Source: Blattabacterium cuenoti
GTDB lineage: Bacteria; Bacteroidota; Bacteroidia; Flavobacteriales; Blattabacteriaceae
Assembly: GCF_014251335.1 (NCBI RefSeq)
Contig: NZ_CP059186.1
Span: forward strand, 498,289-562,288
Reading direction: 5' to 3'
Length of the DNA: 64,000 nt
Shown here: one piece after another, positions 27,879-37,685 of the stretch
Layout: each line of letters starts with the position of its first letter
How positions within the stretch are numbered: position 1 is the first letter of the stretch
The notes under the pieces: model-generated
The model's input: only the letters and a program-made list of their open reading frames with translations
The model's database searches: none
What the model was told of the DNA's origin: nothing
Made by a program: the position numbers and the translations under genes

Positions 27879-29291
27879 ATGATAAGAAAATATTCAGTTA
27901 AAGAATTACTAAATAAAGAAAAATTTTTTATAGATAAAAAAGTATTAGTCGAAGGATGGATTCGTTCTTTTCGTCATTCTATTTTCATCAGTTTGAATGA
28001 TGGATCTACAATTCAAAATATACAAATTATTTTATCTAATAAATTAGATAAAAATATTGTAAAAAAAATAACAATTGGAAGTTCAATTAGAGTTATAGGA
28101 ATAGTGAAAAAAAGTATTGGAATAAAACAATATATTGAACTCGAATCTGTGGATATAACTATATATGAATCAGTAGAGACAAAGATTATTCAAAAATCGA
28201 TTTTGCAACCTAAAAAACATAGTTTGGAAAAACTTCGTGAACAAGCTCATTTACGTTTCCGAACAAATATTTTTAGTTGTATTATGAGAATACGTCATCA
28301 TATAGCTTTTGGTATACATAAATATTTTCATAAACATGGTTTTTTTTATATTCATACTCCAATTATTACTACTTTAAATTGTGAAGGAACCGGAAAAATG
28401 TTTCAGATAACAACTATGGATTTAAAAAAAAATAAACCAATCGATTATGAAAAGGATTTTTTTAAATGTAAAACTTATCTCAGTGTATCCGGACAATTAG
28501 AAGCGGAGACTGCTTCTTTAGGATTAGGAAAAGTATATACTTTTGGTCCTGTGTTTAGGGCAGAAAATTCCAATACTTCACGACATTTATCAGAATTTTG
28601 GATGATTGAACCGGAAATTGCTTTTTATCATCTGGAAGAAAATATCAATTTAGCTGAAAATTTTCTCAAATTTATTATAAAATATATTGTAGATAATAGC
28701 ATGGAAGACTTGATTTTTTTAAATCAATGTTTGGAGAAATGGAACCAAAAGAAAAAAAATTCCCTTTTAGAAAAATTAGAACTTATCTTAAAATTTCCAT
28801 TCAAGAAAATTAGTTATACGGAAGCTATAAGAATTCTTGATCAAGAAGAAAAGAAAAAAAAAATAAGATTTTTACATCCAATTATTTGGGGAATGGATTT
28901 ACAGTCGGAACATGAACAATATTTAGTAGATAAATATTTTAAAATTCCTGTAATTATATTTGATTATCCTTGTAGTATTAAAGCTTTTTATATGCGTATG
29001 AATCATGACGGAAAAACAGTTAGAGCTATGGATATTTTATTTCCTGAAATAGGAGAAATTATTGGAGGATCTCAAAGAGAAGAACGTTATGATATATTAT
29101 TACAACGTATGAAAGATACAAATACTGATAAAAATAAACTTTGGTGGTATTTAGATACACGTCGTTTTGGTTCTGTTCCTCATAGTGGATTTGGGTTAGG
29201 TTTTGATCGTTTAGTTCAATTTATCACAGGAATGAATAATATTCGTGATGTTATTCCATTTCCAAGAGTTCCAAACAATGCAGAATTTTAA
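27879..29291 (+). CDS. asnS: Asparaginyl-tRNA synthetase
   Basis: A 470-residue class IIb synthetase. The N-terminal OB-fold (about 15-105; VLVEGWIRSFRHS) binds the anticodon. The catalytic core has motif 2-like FGPVFRAENSNTSRHLSEFWMIEPE and motif 3 in GFGLGFDRLVQF. The SRHLSEFWMIEPE wording separates AsnS from AspS. Its presence means Asn-tRNA is charged directly. It sits 10 nt after frr and 3 nt before rpoN, so all four genes may share a transcript. Confidence 0.95.
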   Translation: MIRKYSVKELLNKEKFFIDKKVLVEGWIRSFRHSIFISLNDGSTIQNIQIILSNKLDKNIVKKITIGSSIRVIGIVKKSIGIKQYIELESVDITIYESVETKIIQKSILQPKKHSLEKLREQAHLRFRTNIFSCIMRIRHHIAFGIHKYFHKHGFFYIHTPIITTLNCEGTGKMFQITTMDLKKNKPIDYEKDFFKCKTYLSVSGQLEAETASLGLGKVYTFGPVFRAENSNTSRHLSEFWMIEPEIAFYHLEENINLAENFLKFIIKYIVDNSMEDLIFLNQCLEKWNQKKKNSLLEKLELILKFPFKKISYTEAIRILDQEEKKKKIRFLHPIIWGMDLQSEHEQYLVDKYFKIPVIIFDYPCSIKAFYMRMNHDGKTVRAMDILFPEIGEIIGGSQREERYDILLQRMKDTNTDKNKLWWYLDTRRFGSVPHSGFGLGFDRLVQFITGMNNIRDVIPFPRVPNNAEF

Positions 29292-29294
29292 AAC

Positions 29295-30743
29295 ATGTTG
29301 AAACAACAGTTATTGCAAAAAGGACAACATAAGCTTTCTCCACAACAAATCAAATTAATGAAATTAGTTCAATTGTCGACTTTAGATTTTGAACAAAGAG
29401 TTCAAAAAGAATTGGAAGAAAATCCAGCTTTAGAGGAAGAAAATTGTTCGGACTTAGAAGAAAATTCAGATACATTAGAAAATGATATGGATCTTACAGA
29501 GGATCAAAATCAATCTGCAGATTTATCTGAAATAGATGAATATTTAAGTGATGACGAAATTGAAGATTTCCAAATAAATAATCAAAATTATAGTATAAAA
29601 AAACATATTCCCATTATTTCTGGAATTTCTTTTCAAGAATATCTAAAAAATCAATTGCATACATTTCGTTTAAATGAAAAAGATTTATTAATTGCTGATT
29701 TTATATTAGGAAATATAGATAATGATGGTTATATGAAAAGAAAAATTCCATCTATAGCGGATGATATTTTCTTAATACTTGGAATATATGTCTCTACAGT
29801 AAAAATAGAGGAATTGCTTGTAAATTATGTACAGAAATTAGATCCTATAGGAATAGGTTCCAGAAATTTACAAGAATGTTTGCTGATTCAATTAGAGAAA
29901 AAAAAAATCAATCAAGAAATTTTTTTATCAAAAAAAATTATACGAGATCATTTTGAATCTTTTGTAAAAAAGCATTATCGAAAATTGCAAAAAAAATTGG
30001 GAATAACAAAAAAAGATCTACGAAAAGTTCTTGATCAAATAAAAAAATTAAATCCTAAACCAGGAAGGATTTATTCTGATAATACTAAAAATTTGGATCA
30101 TATTATTCCGGATTTTAATATTTATATTTCAGATGAAAAATTAGAACTTTCTTTAAATCAAAGAAATATTCCAGAATTAAAAATATCATCTTTATATTTA
30201 GATATGTTAAAATCTTATAAATCAGAAAAAAATATAAAAAAAAATGAAGAAACCATTGTATTTTTAAAACAAAAAATAGATTCAGCAAAATGGTTCGTAG
30301 ATGCAATCAAACAACGTCAAAATACATTAATGTTAACAATGAACGCTATTATGGATTATCAAAAAGAATATTTTTTAACTGGAGATCCAGTTAAAATAAA
30401 ACCTATGATATTAAAAAATATTTCCCAAAAAATAGGAGTAGGAATTTCTACTGTTTCACGTGTAGCTAATAGTAAGTATGTAAACACACCATATGGTACT
30501 TTTTTAATAAAAAGTTTTTTTTCTGAAAAAATGATAAACCAAGAAGGAAAAGAAATTTCCTCTATTGAAATAAAAAAACTTTTAGGAGAATCAATAGATA
30601 AAGAAAACAAAAAAAAACCTTTTACTGATGAAAAATTATCCAAAATACTTAGAAAAAAAGGCTATTTAGTAGCTAGAAGAACTATCGCAAAATATAGAGA
30701 TCAAATGCATATTCCTGTTGCAAGAATGCGAAAAAATTTATGA
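29295..30743 (+). CDS. rpoN: RNA polymerase sigma-54 factor
   Basis: A 482-residue sigma-54. Region I is Gln/Leu-rich (QKGQHKLSPQQIKLMKL and LSTLDFEQRVQKELEENP). An acidic region II (about 50-95) follows, then the core-binding domain. The helix-turn-helix lies near residues 370-395 (QKIGVGISTVSRVANSKYV), and the RpoN box ARRTIAKYRDQ near residue 462 reads the -24 element. All elements are intact. Sigma-54 needs an AAA+ activator, and none is seen in this window. Retention in a reduced genome suggests a small set of dependent promoters. The last base abuts the convergent aldehyde dehydrogenase gene. Confidence 0.95.
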   Translation: MLKQQLLQKGQHKLSPQQIKLMKLVQLSTLDFEQRVQKELEENPALEEENCSDLEENSDTLENDMDLTEDQNQSADLSEIDEYLSDDEIEDFQINNQNYSIKKHIPIISGISFQEYLKNQLHTFRLNEKDLLIADFILGNIDNDGYMKRKIPSIADDIFLILGIYVSTVKIEELLVNYVQKLDPIGIGSRNLQECLLIQLEKKKINQEIFLSKKIIRDHFESFVKKHYRKLQKKLGITKKDLRKVLDQIKKLNPKPGRIYSDNTKNLDHIIPDFNIYISDEKLELSLNQRNIPELKISSLYLDMLKSYKSEKNIKKNEETIVFLKQKIDSAKWFVDAIKQRQNTLMLTMNAIMDYQKEYFLTGDPVKIKPMILKNISQKIGVGISTVSRVANSKYVNTPYGTFLIKSFFSEKMINQEGKEISSIEIKKLLGESIDKENKKKPFTDEKLSKILRKKGYLVARRTIAKYRDQMHIPVARMRKNL

Positions 30744-32096
30744 TTATTTTATAATTACAGTTTTACAATTTGTAAATTCTTTTATAGATAAAGCTGATAA
30801 TTCTCTACCATATCCGGATTTTTTAACTCCTCCAAAAGGAAAACGTGGATCTGATTTGACAACTTCATTTATAAAAACCATCCCCGTGTCTATTTTTTTT
30901 GATATTTCTTCCGCTTCTTCTAAATTTTTTGTCCAAATAGAAGCTCCAAGTCCGTATGGTGTATTATTAACAATATCAGGAATTGTTTCTTCTTTAGAAA
31001 AAGAAGAAATAATTCCTATTGGCCCAAATATTTCTTCTTTATTCACTATACAGTTATCATTTTCTATTCTTAATAAAGCAGGAGAAAAAAAATTACCATC
31101 TCTGGTAATTTCTAAACATATTTTTCCTCCATTTAGGATTATATTTTTGTATTGCTGATACAATTTTTCAGATAAATCATGACGAGAAATATAGCCTATT
31201 TTAGTCGATTCATCATATAAATTTCCTCTATGATATGTTTTCATTTCTTGCATAACTGCATCTATAAAATCATCTATTATAGTTTTATCTACAATAAATC
31301 TTTTTGCAGAAATACATGTTTGTCCTGTATTATTTAATCTAGATTCTGTAGCTAATTTTGCTATTTTTTCTATATCCTCTACATCTTTCATAACTACAAA
31401 AGCATCATTTCCTCCTAATTCTAAAACAGATTTTTTAATATATTTTCCGGATAATGATCCTATAATACTTCCCGTTAAAGTACTTCCTGTAAAAGTCACT
31501 CCTTGTATTATAGGATGGGCTATAACAGATTCTATTTGATTTGGATTCATTAATAAAACCTGAAAGGCCCCTTTAGGAAACCCGGATTTTAAAAACATTT
31601 TTTCTAAAATGAGAGAACATTCTGTTGTATTAAGAGCTGGTTTAATGATAATTACATTTCCTAATAATAAGTTAGGAATAGTAGATCTGATCGTTTGCCA
31701 AATGGGATAATTCCAAGGTATAATCCCTAATATAGCGCCTATAGATTCAAACTTTACATAAGAAATTTTATATTCAGTATAAATTTTTTTAATAAAAACA
31801 GATTCTTTAAAGTCACAATAATATTTACATAAATTAATACTTTTATTTACTTCTGCATGAGATTGAGTTATGGGTTTCCCCATTTCTTGAGTAACGGAAT
31901 AAGCCATAATATCTGTGGCTTTTTGCATGAAAGAACAGAATTTAGTTAAACATTCAATTTTCAAGTTGAAAGGATAATTTTTCCATTCATTATATGCATT
32001 TTGAGCTTCAGATAATTTAAAATTAATATTTTTATTGGATAAAAAATAATAAGTTTTTAATATATTATCGTTTACAGGATTAATGGTTTGAAACAT
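30744..32096 (-). CDS. NAD(P)-dependent aldehyde dehydrogenase (succinate-semialdehyde type)
   Basis: An aldehyde dehydrogenase of 450 residues. ILGIIPWNYPIW is the coenzyme strand, FTGSTLTGS the Rossmann loop, LELGGNDAFVV carries the catalytic Glu, NTGQTCISAKR the nucleophilic Cys, and EEIFGPI follows. The pattern resembles GabD-type succinate-semialdehyde dehydrogenases, but the substrate is not certain. I start at MFQTINPVNDN (ATG 32094-32096), one base after the sufE stop, rather than at an in-frame start nine codons upstream that would run into sufE. In a symbiont it could feed 2-oxoglutarate-derived semialdehyde to succinate. Confidence 0.88.
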   Translation of the reverse strand: MFQTINPVNDNILKTYYFLSNKNINFKLSEAQNAYNEWKNYPFNLKIECLTKFCSFMQKATDIMAYSVTQEMGKPITQSHAEVNKSINLCKYYCDFKESVFIKKIYTEYKISYVKFESIGAILGIIPWNYPIWQTIRSTIPNLLLGNVIIIKPALNTTECSLILEKMFLKSGFPKGAFQVLLMNPNQIESVIAHPIIQGVTFTGSTLTGSIIGSLSGKYIKKSVLELGGNDAFVVMKDVEDIEKIAKLATESRLNNTGQTCISAKRFIVDKTIIDDFIDAVMQEMKTYHRGNLYDESTKIGYISRHDLSEKLYQQYKNIILNGGKICLEITRDGNFFSPALLRIENDNCIVNKEEIFGPIGIISSFSKEETIPDIVNNTPYGLGASIWTKNLEEAEEISKKIDTGMVFINEVVKSDPRFPFGGVKKSGYGRELSALSIKEFTNCKTVIIK

Positions 32097-32097
32097 C

Positions 32098-32553
32098 TCA
32101 TTTTTTTTTAACAATTTGTCCATTCAAACTAATAGAAACTTTGGTGTGAAAAGCAATGGCATAAAATTTTATTTTTTTTAAAAATAAAAGCATTCCATTA
32201 GCTCTAATAGGAGATAAAAAAGTCTGAAATCCTATTTCATAAATAAAATTAGCATTAGAGTAAATAATTTCAAAAGGAAATAGTCCTGAATATACTCGAA
32301 TCATAAGAGCAGCCATTCCTCTAGGTAATAAAGCATCACTATCCGCTTCAAAAAAAATGCGTGATCTATTAAATTTAGCCTCTAACCAAACTTTGGATTG
32401 ACATCCATGAATTAATTTGTCTTCAGATCTAAATATAGGAGATCTTTTAGATAATTCTTTACCTAAGTCTATCAAATATTCATATTTTTCTTCCCAATTT
32501 TTAAGAATTTTAAATTCTTTTTTTATTATTTTTTCTCTTTTATGCAAATCCAT
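32098..32553 (-). CDS. sufE: SufE family Fe-S cluster assembly sulfur acceptor
   Basis: A 151-residue protein that accepts persulfide sulfur from the SufS desulfurase and passes it to the scaffold. LIHGCQSKVWL places the acceptor Cys51 exactly as in the family; the ALLPRGMAALMIRVYSG segment is also typical. No other suf genes are in the window. It lies between metE (56 nt upstream) and the aldehyde dehydrogenase gene (1 nt downstream), and is probably cotranscribed with the latter. Confidence 0.92.
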   Translation of the reverse strand: MDLHKREKIIKKEFKILKNWEEKYEYLIDLGKELSKRSPIFRSEDKLIHGCQSKVWLEAKFNRSRIFFEADSDALLPRGMAALMIRVYSGLFPFEIIYSNANFIYEIGFQTFLSPIRANGMLLFLKKIKFYAIAFHTKVSISLNGQIVKKK

Positions 32554-32609
32554 TGCTATATTTTTAGATCAAGATGAAAATATACATTTTTCTTTTTTTG
32601 AATTTAATA

Positions 32610-34901
32610 TTAACTAACTAATTTTATTCTGGCCATTTTCGCTGCTTTTGTCATATTATGAAGAGACATTAATACTTCTTCCCATTTCCTAGTTTTTAAT
32701 CCACAATCTGGATTAATCCAAATATTTTTTATAGGTAATTTTTTTGAAGCTTTTTCTATTAAGTCAAATATTTCTTCTACTGTGGGAATTCTGGGAGAAT
32801 GAATATCATATACTCCTGGTCCTATTTCATTAGGATAAGAAAAAACGGAAAAGGCTTTTAACAATTCCATTTTAGATCTAGAAGTTTCCATAGTGATAAC
32901 ATCTGCATCCATATCTGCTATATGTTTGAATATATCGTTAAATTCACTGTAACACATATGTGTATGTATTTGGGTTTCATCTTTAACTCCACTAGAAGAA
33001 AGACGAAAAGCCTTAATAGACCAATCAAAATAAGATTTCCAATTCTTTTTTTTCAAAGGCAATCCTTCTCTTAGAGCTGGTTCATCGATTTGAATAATTT
33101 GAATTCCAGATCTTTCTAAAGATAAAACTTCTTCTCGAATAGCCCAAGCTATTTGATAAGCTGTATGAGAAAGAGGTTGATCATCTCTGACAAAAGACCA
33201 TTGTAAAATTGTAACGGGACCAGTTAACATCCCCTTCATTAATTTTTTTGTTTGAGATTGAGCAAAACATATCCATTTAACAGTCATATCACCAACACGA
33301 CCTACATCCCCATAAATCACAGGAGGTTTAACACAGCGACTCCCATAACTTTGTACCCATCCATTTTCAGTAGAAAGTATTCCTTTTAATTTATCAGAGA
33401 AATATTCTACCATATCAGTCCTTTCAAATTCTCCATGAACTAATACATCTAAATCTATTTTTTCTTGTTTTTTAACAACATCTACAATGAAATTTTTTAT
33501 TTTTTCATCATATTCTTCTCGACTCAGTTCTTTTTTTCTAAATTTATTTCGCAAATTACGTATTTCTTTCGTTTGGGGGAAAGATCCTATAGTAGTAGTG
33601 GGAAATAGAGGAAGATTAAATTTTTGTTTTTGCTTCTTTTGTCTAATATAAAAAGGATTATCCCTTTGTATATCTTTGTCCGTTATTTTTATTGCTCTTT
33701 CCTTGATTTTTATATCATAAAAAACAGAGGATGATTCCTCTAGTAAAGAGGAGTTACTGAGTAGAATATTTTTATTTCCTTTTATAATTTTTTCTAAATC
33801 ATTTAATTCATCAATTTTTTGTCTTGCAAAAGACATTTTATTTTTGATATCTATATGAATAGAATTTTCATATTCTATATCTATAGGAACGTGTAAAAGA
33901 GAGCAATTAGGAGCAATCATAACTCTATCTTCTCCTAGAGATTCTATCGCTTTTTCTATTTTTTGAATAGAATTAGCATAATTATTTTTCCATATATTTC
34001 TCCCATCAATAACCCCCAAAGATAAAATCGTTTTTGATTCTCTTGAAAAAAAAGAAAGTATTTTTTCCAATTGATTCGGTTCTTCCACTAAATCTATATG
34101 TAAAGCTTGAATAGATATATCATGAAAAAGAGATATATTTTCTGATATGCCATCAAAATAAGAAGTTAATAAAATATTGATTTCAGAACAAAATCTAGAT
34201 ATTTCTCCATAAGCATATTTAAAAATTTTTTTGTCTTTTTCTGACATATCTAAACCTAAAATAGGTTCGTCTAATTGAATCCAATTAACTCCTTCATTTT
34301 TTAGTTTTTGAATGATTTTTATATAAATAGGAATGAGATTTTCTATTAAATCCATTCTATAAAAAGATTTTTCTTTTTCTTTTCCTAAAAATAAATAAGA
34401 GACAGGTCCAATTAATACAGGTTTAATCTTTTTTATAGATTTTAATATATTTTTAGATTCCGCTAATTCATCAAAAATTTTATTCGAAAAAATAGAAAAT
34501 TTTTGATTTTTATAAAATTCTGGAACAATATAATGGTAATTCGTGTTAAACCATTTGGTCATTTCCATTGCTTTAATATCCCATCCATTTTTTTGAAATC
34601 CTCTAGCCATAGAAAAATATAGATCAATATTATTATCAATCAATTTAATACTAAGATAAGACTCTGAAATCACTCCCAACAACAAAGACATATCTAAAAC
34701 ATGATCATAAAAACTGAAATCATTGCATGGAATCAAATCCAACCCAGCTTTTTCTTGTATTTTCCAATTTTCTTTCCTGATTTTTGTTCCTACTTCAAAT
34801 AAAGCACCAGAATTAATTTTATTTGACCAATAAGCTTCACAAGCTTTCTTTAACTCTCTTCGTATCCCTATACGTGGATAACCTAAATTATGTTTCAGCA
34901 T
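32610..34901 (-). CDS. metE: Cobalamin-independent methionine synthase MetE
   Basis: A 763-residue enzyme that moves a methyl group from methyl-THF-polyglutamate to homocysteine without B12. The N-terminal half (LGYPRIGIRRELKKACEAYW) is the duplicated barrel. The C-terminal barrel starts at LPLFPTTTIGSFPQTKEIR and supplies the zinc ligands: HTHMC (His and Cys), the Glu in ITMETSRSK, and the Cys in NPDCGLKTR. All are present, so the enzyme looks active. It provides methionine independently of a cobalamin supply. The upstream 92 nt hold two palindromes. Confidence 0.95.
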   Translation of the reverse strand: MLKHNLGYPRIGIRRELKKACEAYWSNKINSGALFEVGTKIRKENWKIQEKAGLDLIPCNDFSFYDHVLDMSLLLGVISESYLSIKLIDNNIDLYFSMARGFQKNGWDIKAMEMTKWFNTNYHYIVPEFYKNQKFSIFSNKIFDELAESKNILKSIKKIKPVLIGPVSYLFLGKEKEKSFYRMDLIENLIPIYIKIIQKLKNEGVNWIQLDEPILGLDMSEKDKKIFKYAYGEISRFCSEINILLTSYFDGISENISLFHDISIQALHIDLVEEPNQLEKILSFFSRESKTILSLGVIDGRNIWKNNYANSIQKIEKAIESLGEDRVMIAPNCSLLHVPIDIEYENSIHIDIKNKMSFARQKIDELNDLEKIIKGNKNILLSNSSLLEESSSVFYDIKIKERAIKITDKDIQRDNPFYIRQKKQKQKFNLPLFPTTTIGSFPQTKEIRNLRNKFRKKELSREEYDEKIKNFIVDVVKKQEKIDLDVLVHGEFERTDMVEYFSDKLKGILSTENGWVQSYGSRCVKPPVIYGDVGRVGDMTVKWICFAQSQTKKLMKGMLTGPVTILQWSFVRDDQPLSHTAYQIAWAIREEVLSLERSGIQIIQIDEPALREGLPLKKKNWKSYFDWSIKAFRLSSSGVKDETQIHTHMCYSEFNDIFKHIADMDADVITMETSRSKMELLKAFSVFSYPNEIGPGVYDIHSPRIPTVEEIFDLIEKASKKLPIKNIWINPDCGLKTRKWEEVLMSLHNMTKAAKMARIKLVS

Positions 34902-34960
34902 ATAAATAACTTTATAAAAATTGTATTTTCATACATAGTATAATACATAATACATAATAA

Positions 34961-34984
34961 ATACATATGTATATATCATATGAT
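34961..34984. promoter_or_regulatory. Two adjacent palindromes upstream of metE
   Basis: ATACATATGTAT (34961-34972) is a perfect 12-bp palindrome and ATCATATGAT (34975-34984) a perfect 10-bp one. They share a CATATG core 14 nt apart. TACATAA repeats lie alongside. They sit 60-83 nt before the metE start and just after the upstream gene. They could be an operator or a terminator, or simply reflect AT-rich sequence. Confidence 0.25.
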
Positions 34985-34993
34985 AAAAATTAA

Positions 34994-36184
34994 CTAAATA
35001 TCCAATAATTGATATAAATATTCTAAAATATTTCTCTCTAAAGCAGAAAAATTCACATTTCTTCTATTCATCATAATTTCAGCAGTTTCACAAACTTTAT
35101 TAAAAGGAATTCTTTTTTTATTTTGAATTCCTCCTAAAGAAAAAGAAGGAATATATCTAGGCGGAAATCCATATCCAAAAATATTATCACTAATACCTGC
35201 AATCGTAGCTGTATTAAATTGAGTATTTATTGCTGATTTAGAATGATCTCCCATGATTATACCAAAAAATTGTAAATCGGTAGGAATAAAATCTTTTTTT
35301 TCATAATTCCAAACAGTTACTTTTTGATAATCATTTCTCAAATTAGAAATATTAGTTCCAGCTCCTAAATTACACCATTCTCCCAAAATAGAATTTCCTA
35401 AAAATCCATCATGAACCTTATTAGAATAAGAAAAAATTACTGAATTAAAAATTTCTCCTCCTATTTTACAAAAAGTAGCAATAGTTGTTCCTCCATATAT
35501 TTTTGCTCCCACATTCAACGTAGTATGTTCTCCAATTGCTACTGGCCCTCGGATTACAGCCCCTTCCATAATCTCCACTTTTTTTCCAATATATATGGGC
35601 CCATATTGAGCATTTAATACAACATTATTCGTTTTTATATCTTCTTCCAAAAAAATTTTATCCTTACAAATAATATGATTATTTCCTAACAAAGAAGACG
35701 ATTTTTTACCATTTGTGAAAAATAAAAAATCTTTTTTTAATACAGTTCCATTATTTATAAATATATCCCATGGATATTGAATATGAATAATTTTATTTAC
35801 ATGATATATTTTTTTATACTTTTTTAAATATAAAGAAAGAATGTTTTCTTTCCATGAAAAGAAATTTTTTTTTATGGCAATCATTTTTTCTTTAAAAAAA
35901 ATGGTTTCGTTTTCTTTTAAAGAAAAAAGAATTTGAATTAACTCTTCATTAGGAAGAAATGCAGAATTAATTAACAATATATTTTCAAAATAGTAAGATT
36001 CTTTTTTTGTATATTTCTTCGAAAGAAATGGTTGTGTAATAATATTATCTACCTTTTTTCCAATATATTTTTCCCATCTTTCTTTTATCGTAAATAATCC
36101 TAATCTGATTTCTGATACAGGTCTAGTGAGTGTGATAGGAAATAATTTTTTCCATTCCATTCCATCATATAATATGAAATTCAT
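34994..36184 (-). CDS. GlmU-like sugar nucleotidyltransferase/acyltransferase (Bacteroidetes type)
   Basis: A 396-residue protein with a short, divergent N-terminal nucleotidyltransferase-like part (LTRPVSEIRLGLFTIKERW) and a C-terminal left-handed beta-helix of hexapeptide repeats (about 185-330; for example GPIYIGKKVEIMEGAVIRGPV). This matches the Bacteroidetes GlmU-like family proposed to make UDP-GlcNAc from glucosamine-1-phosphate. If so, it feeds MurA and LPS synthesis. Catalytic residues cannot be confirmed by eye. It sits between rpmE2 and metE, all leftward. Confidence 0.85.
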   Translation of the reverse strand: MNFILYDGMEWKKLFPITLTRPVSEIRLGLFTIKERWEKYIGKKVDNIITQPFLSKKYTKKESYYFENILLINSAFLPNEELIQILFSLKENETIFFKEKMIAIKKNFFSWKENILSLYLKKYKKIYHVNKIIHIQYPWDIFINNGTVLKKDFLFFTNGKKSSSLLGNNHIICKDKIFLEEDIKTNNVVLNAQYGPIYIGKKVEIMEGAVIRGPVAIGEHTTLNVGAKIYGGTTIATFCKIGGEIFNSVIFSYSNKVHDGFLGNSILGEWCNLGAGTNISNLRNDYQKVTVWNYEKKDFIPTDLQFFGIIMGDHSKSAINTQFNTATIAGISDNIFGYGFPPRYIPSFSLGGIQNKKRIPFNKVCETAEIMMNRRNVNFSALERNILEYLYQLLDI

Positions 36185-36196
36185 ATGAATATATTT

Positions 36197-36451
36197 TTAT
36201 AATTTTTTATATTTTTCATATCTTTTCTTAAATTTTTCAGCTGGACCTGTTTTTCCTAAAAATCTTTTTTCTCCAGTAAAAAACGGATGTGAATAACTAG
36301 ATATCTCCATTTTATATAATGGATAATCACTTCCATCTATATGAATAGAATCTTTTGTTGTAACTGTCGATTTACAAATAATTATTTTATCATTGTTAAT
36401 ATCTTTAAAAACAACAGGTCTGTAATTTTCTGGATGTATTTTTTTATTCAT
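36197..36451 (-). CDS. rpmE2: 50S ribosomal protein L31, type B
   Basis: An 84-residue L31 opening with MNKKIHPENYRPVVFKD and containing the HPFFTGEKRFLGKTGPAEKF stretch. It lacks the CxxC zinc pairs of the A-type protein, so it is the zinc-free B form (often called YkgM type). In many bacteria the B form replaces the zinc form under zinc shortage; here it may be the only copy, which the window cannot show. It starts 2 nt after the KAS III gene on the same strand. Confidence 0.94.
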   Translation of the reverse strand: MNKKIHPENYRPVVFKDINNDKIIICKSTVTTKDSIHIDGSDYPLYKMEISSYSHPFFTGEKRFLGKTGPAEKFKKRYEKYKKL

Positions 36452-36453
36452 AT

Positions 36454-37557
36454 TTATTTTTTATTGTTTGGAAAACGGTAAATCAATCCATTAATGTTCA
36501 TTCCAGCACCTAAGGATGCCATGAGGATTGTGTCTCCAGGTTTAATATCATGAGGAGGCATCTTTCCTTTAAGAATTAAATCCAATAAAGTAGGAACAGT
36601 AGCTACAGAAGAATTTCCAAATTTTTGTATTGTCATAGGCATAATTTTTGATATGAAATTCTTGTTTAAGGACTTACAATCATATAATTTCAATAATCTT
36701 TTTAAAATAGCATAATCCATTTTAGCATTAGCTTGATGAATAAGAATTTTTTTGATATCCTTAAGATGAAAATTAGCATGATCAAGTATATTTTTTAACA
36801 TGTTTGGAACTTCTGTTAATGCATATTCATAAATTCTCCTTCCATTCATTCTAATATTAACTAAAGATTTTCTATAATTTGGATTTAAAGAAGGACCATT
36901 AGTTAAATAATATAATTTTTCATTATTATCACATTGAGTCTCGTAATGAATAATCCCATATTTTTCTTCTTCTAAGAATTCTATAGCAGATAGTACAGCC
37001 GCTCCTGCTCCATCGGAAAAAATCATTGCATTTCTATCATGTGGATCTATAACTTTAGATAAAGTTTCAGAACTAGTTATCAATATATTTTTAGCATATT
37101 TAGATCGTAAAAGTTGATCCGCAAGAATCATCCCTTCTATCCATCCTGTACAACCAAAAATCATATCATATGGTCTACATTTTATATTTTTTATTTTAAG
37201 TTTATTTTTTACTTTAGCTGCTATAGAAGGCATAAAATCAGATTGATAAGAAGTAGGATGAATATCTCCATAGTTATGAGCTGATATAATATAATCTATT
37301 TTCTCTTTAAAAATTTTAGAATTTATCAAAGCTCTTTTTGCTGCAATAGCAGCAATATCAGAATTTAATAACCCTTCATTTATATATCTTCTTTCCTCTA
37401 TTTCTGTGATTTTTTGAAATTTTTTGATGATTTCCTCATTAGATTTTTCAATTTTTAATCCTTTTTTATTGTAAAATTTATGTTTTAAAAAATGATCTCT
37501 TTTTATTATCTTTTCTGGTAAATAATGCCCCGTTCCTGTAATGATTGATCGAATCAT
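36454..37557 (-). CDS. 3-oxoacyl-ACP synthase III (FabH-like)
   Basis: This 367-residue thiolase-fold condensing enzyme carries the Cys-His-Asn triad of KAS III: Cys136 in IFGCTGWIEG, His in LIHQANAKMD, and Asn in KFGNSSVATVPT. It likely condenses an acyl-CoA with malonyl-ACP. The 367-residue length and N-terminal insert (GLKIEKSNEEIIKKFQKITEIEER) put it in the longer Bacteroidetes subgroup often found besides the classical plsX-fabH copy, so I withhold the symbol fabH. It is divergent from menG/ubiE with 128 nt between starts. Confidence 0.88.
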   Translation of the reverse strand: MIRSIITGTGHYLPEKIIKRDHFLKHKFYNKKGLKIEKSNEEIIKKFQKITEIEERRYINEGLLNSDIAAIAAKRALINSKIFKEKIDYIISAHNYGDIHPTSYQSDFMPSIAAKVKNKLKIKNIKCRPYDMIFGCTGWIEGMILADQLLRSKYAKNILITSSETLSKVIDPHDRNAMIFSDGAGAAVLSAIEFLEEEKYGIIHYETQCDNNEKLYYLTNGPSLNPNYRKSLVNIRMNGRRIYEYALTEVPNMLKNILDHANFHLKDIKKILIHQANAKMDYAILKRLLKLYDCKSLNKNFISKIMPMTIQKFGNSSVATVPTLLDLILKGKMPPHDIKPGDTILMASLGAGMNINGLIYRFPNNKK

Positions 37558-37685
37558 TTCTTTTCTTTATATTATTATACAATTTAATGATTAAACTAAA
37601 AGAAATAAAATTCTTTAAAATAACTATTAAATAAAAACTATTTTTTCTCCATATTTTTTAATTTAAAAAGTAAATTCCAAATATT

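Noticed and set aside
30718-31158. Rightward 146-codon reading frame at the rpoN end
   Set aside because: It lies entirely opposite the aldehyde dehydrogenase gene and shows only mirrored composition, not a protein family.
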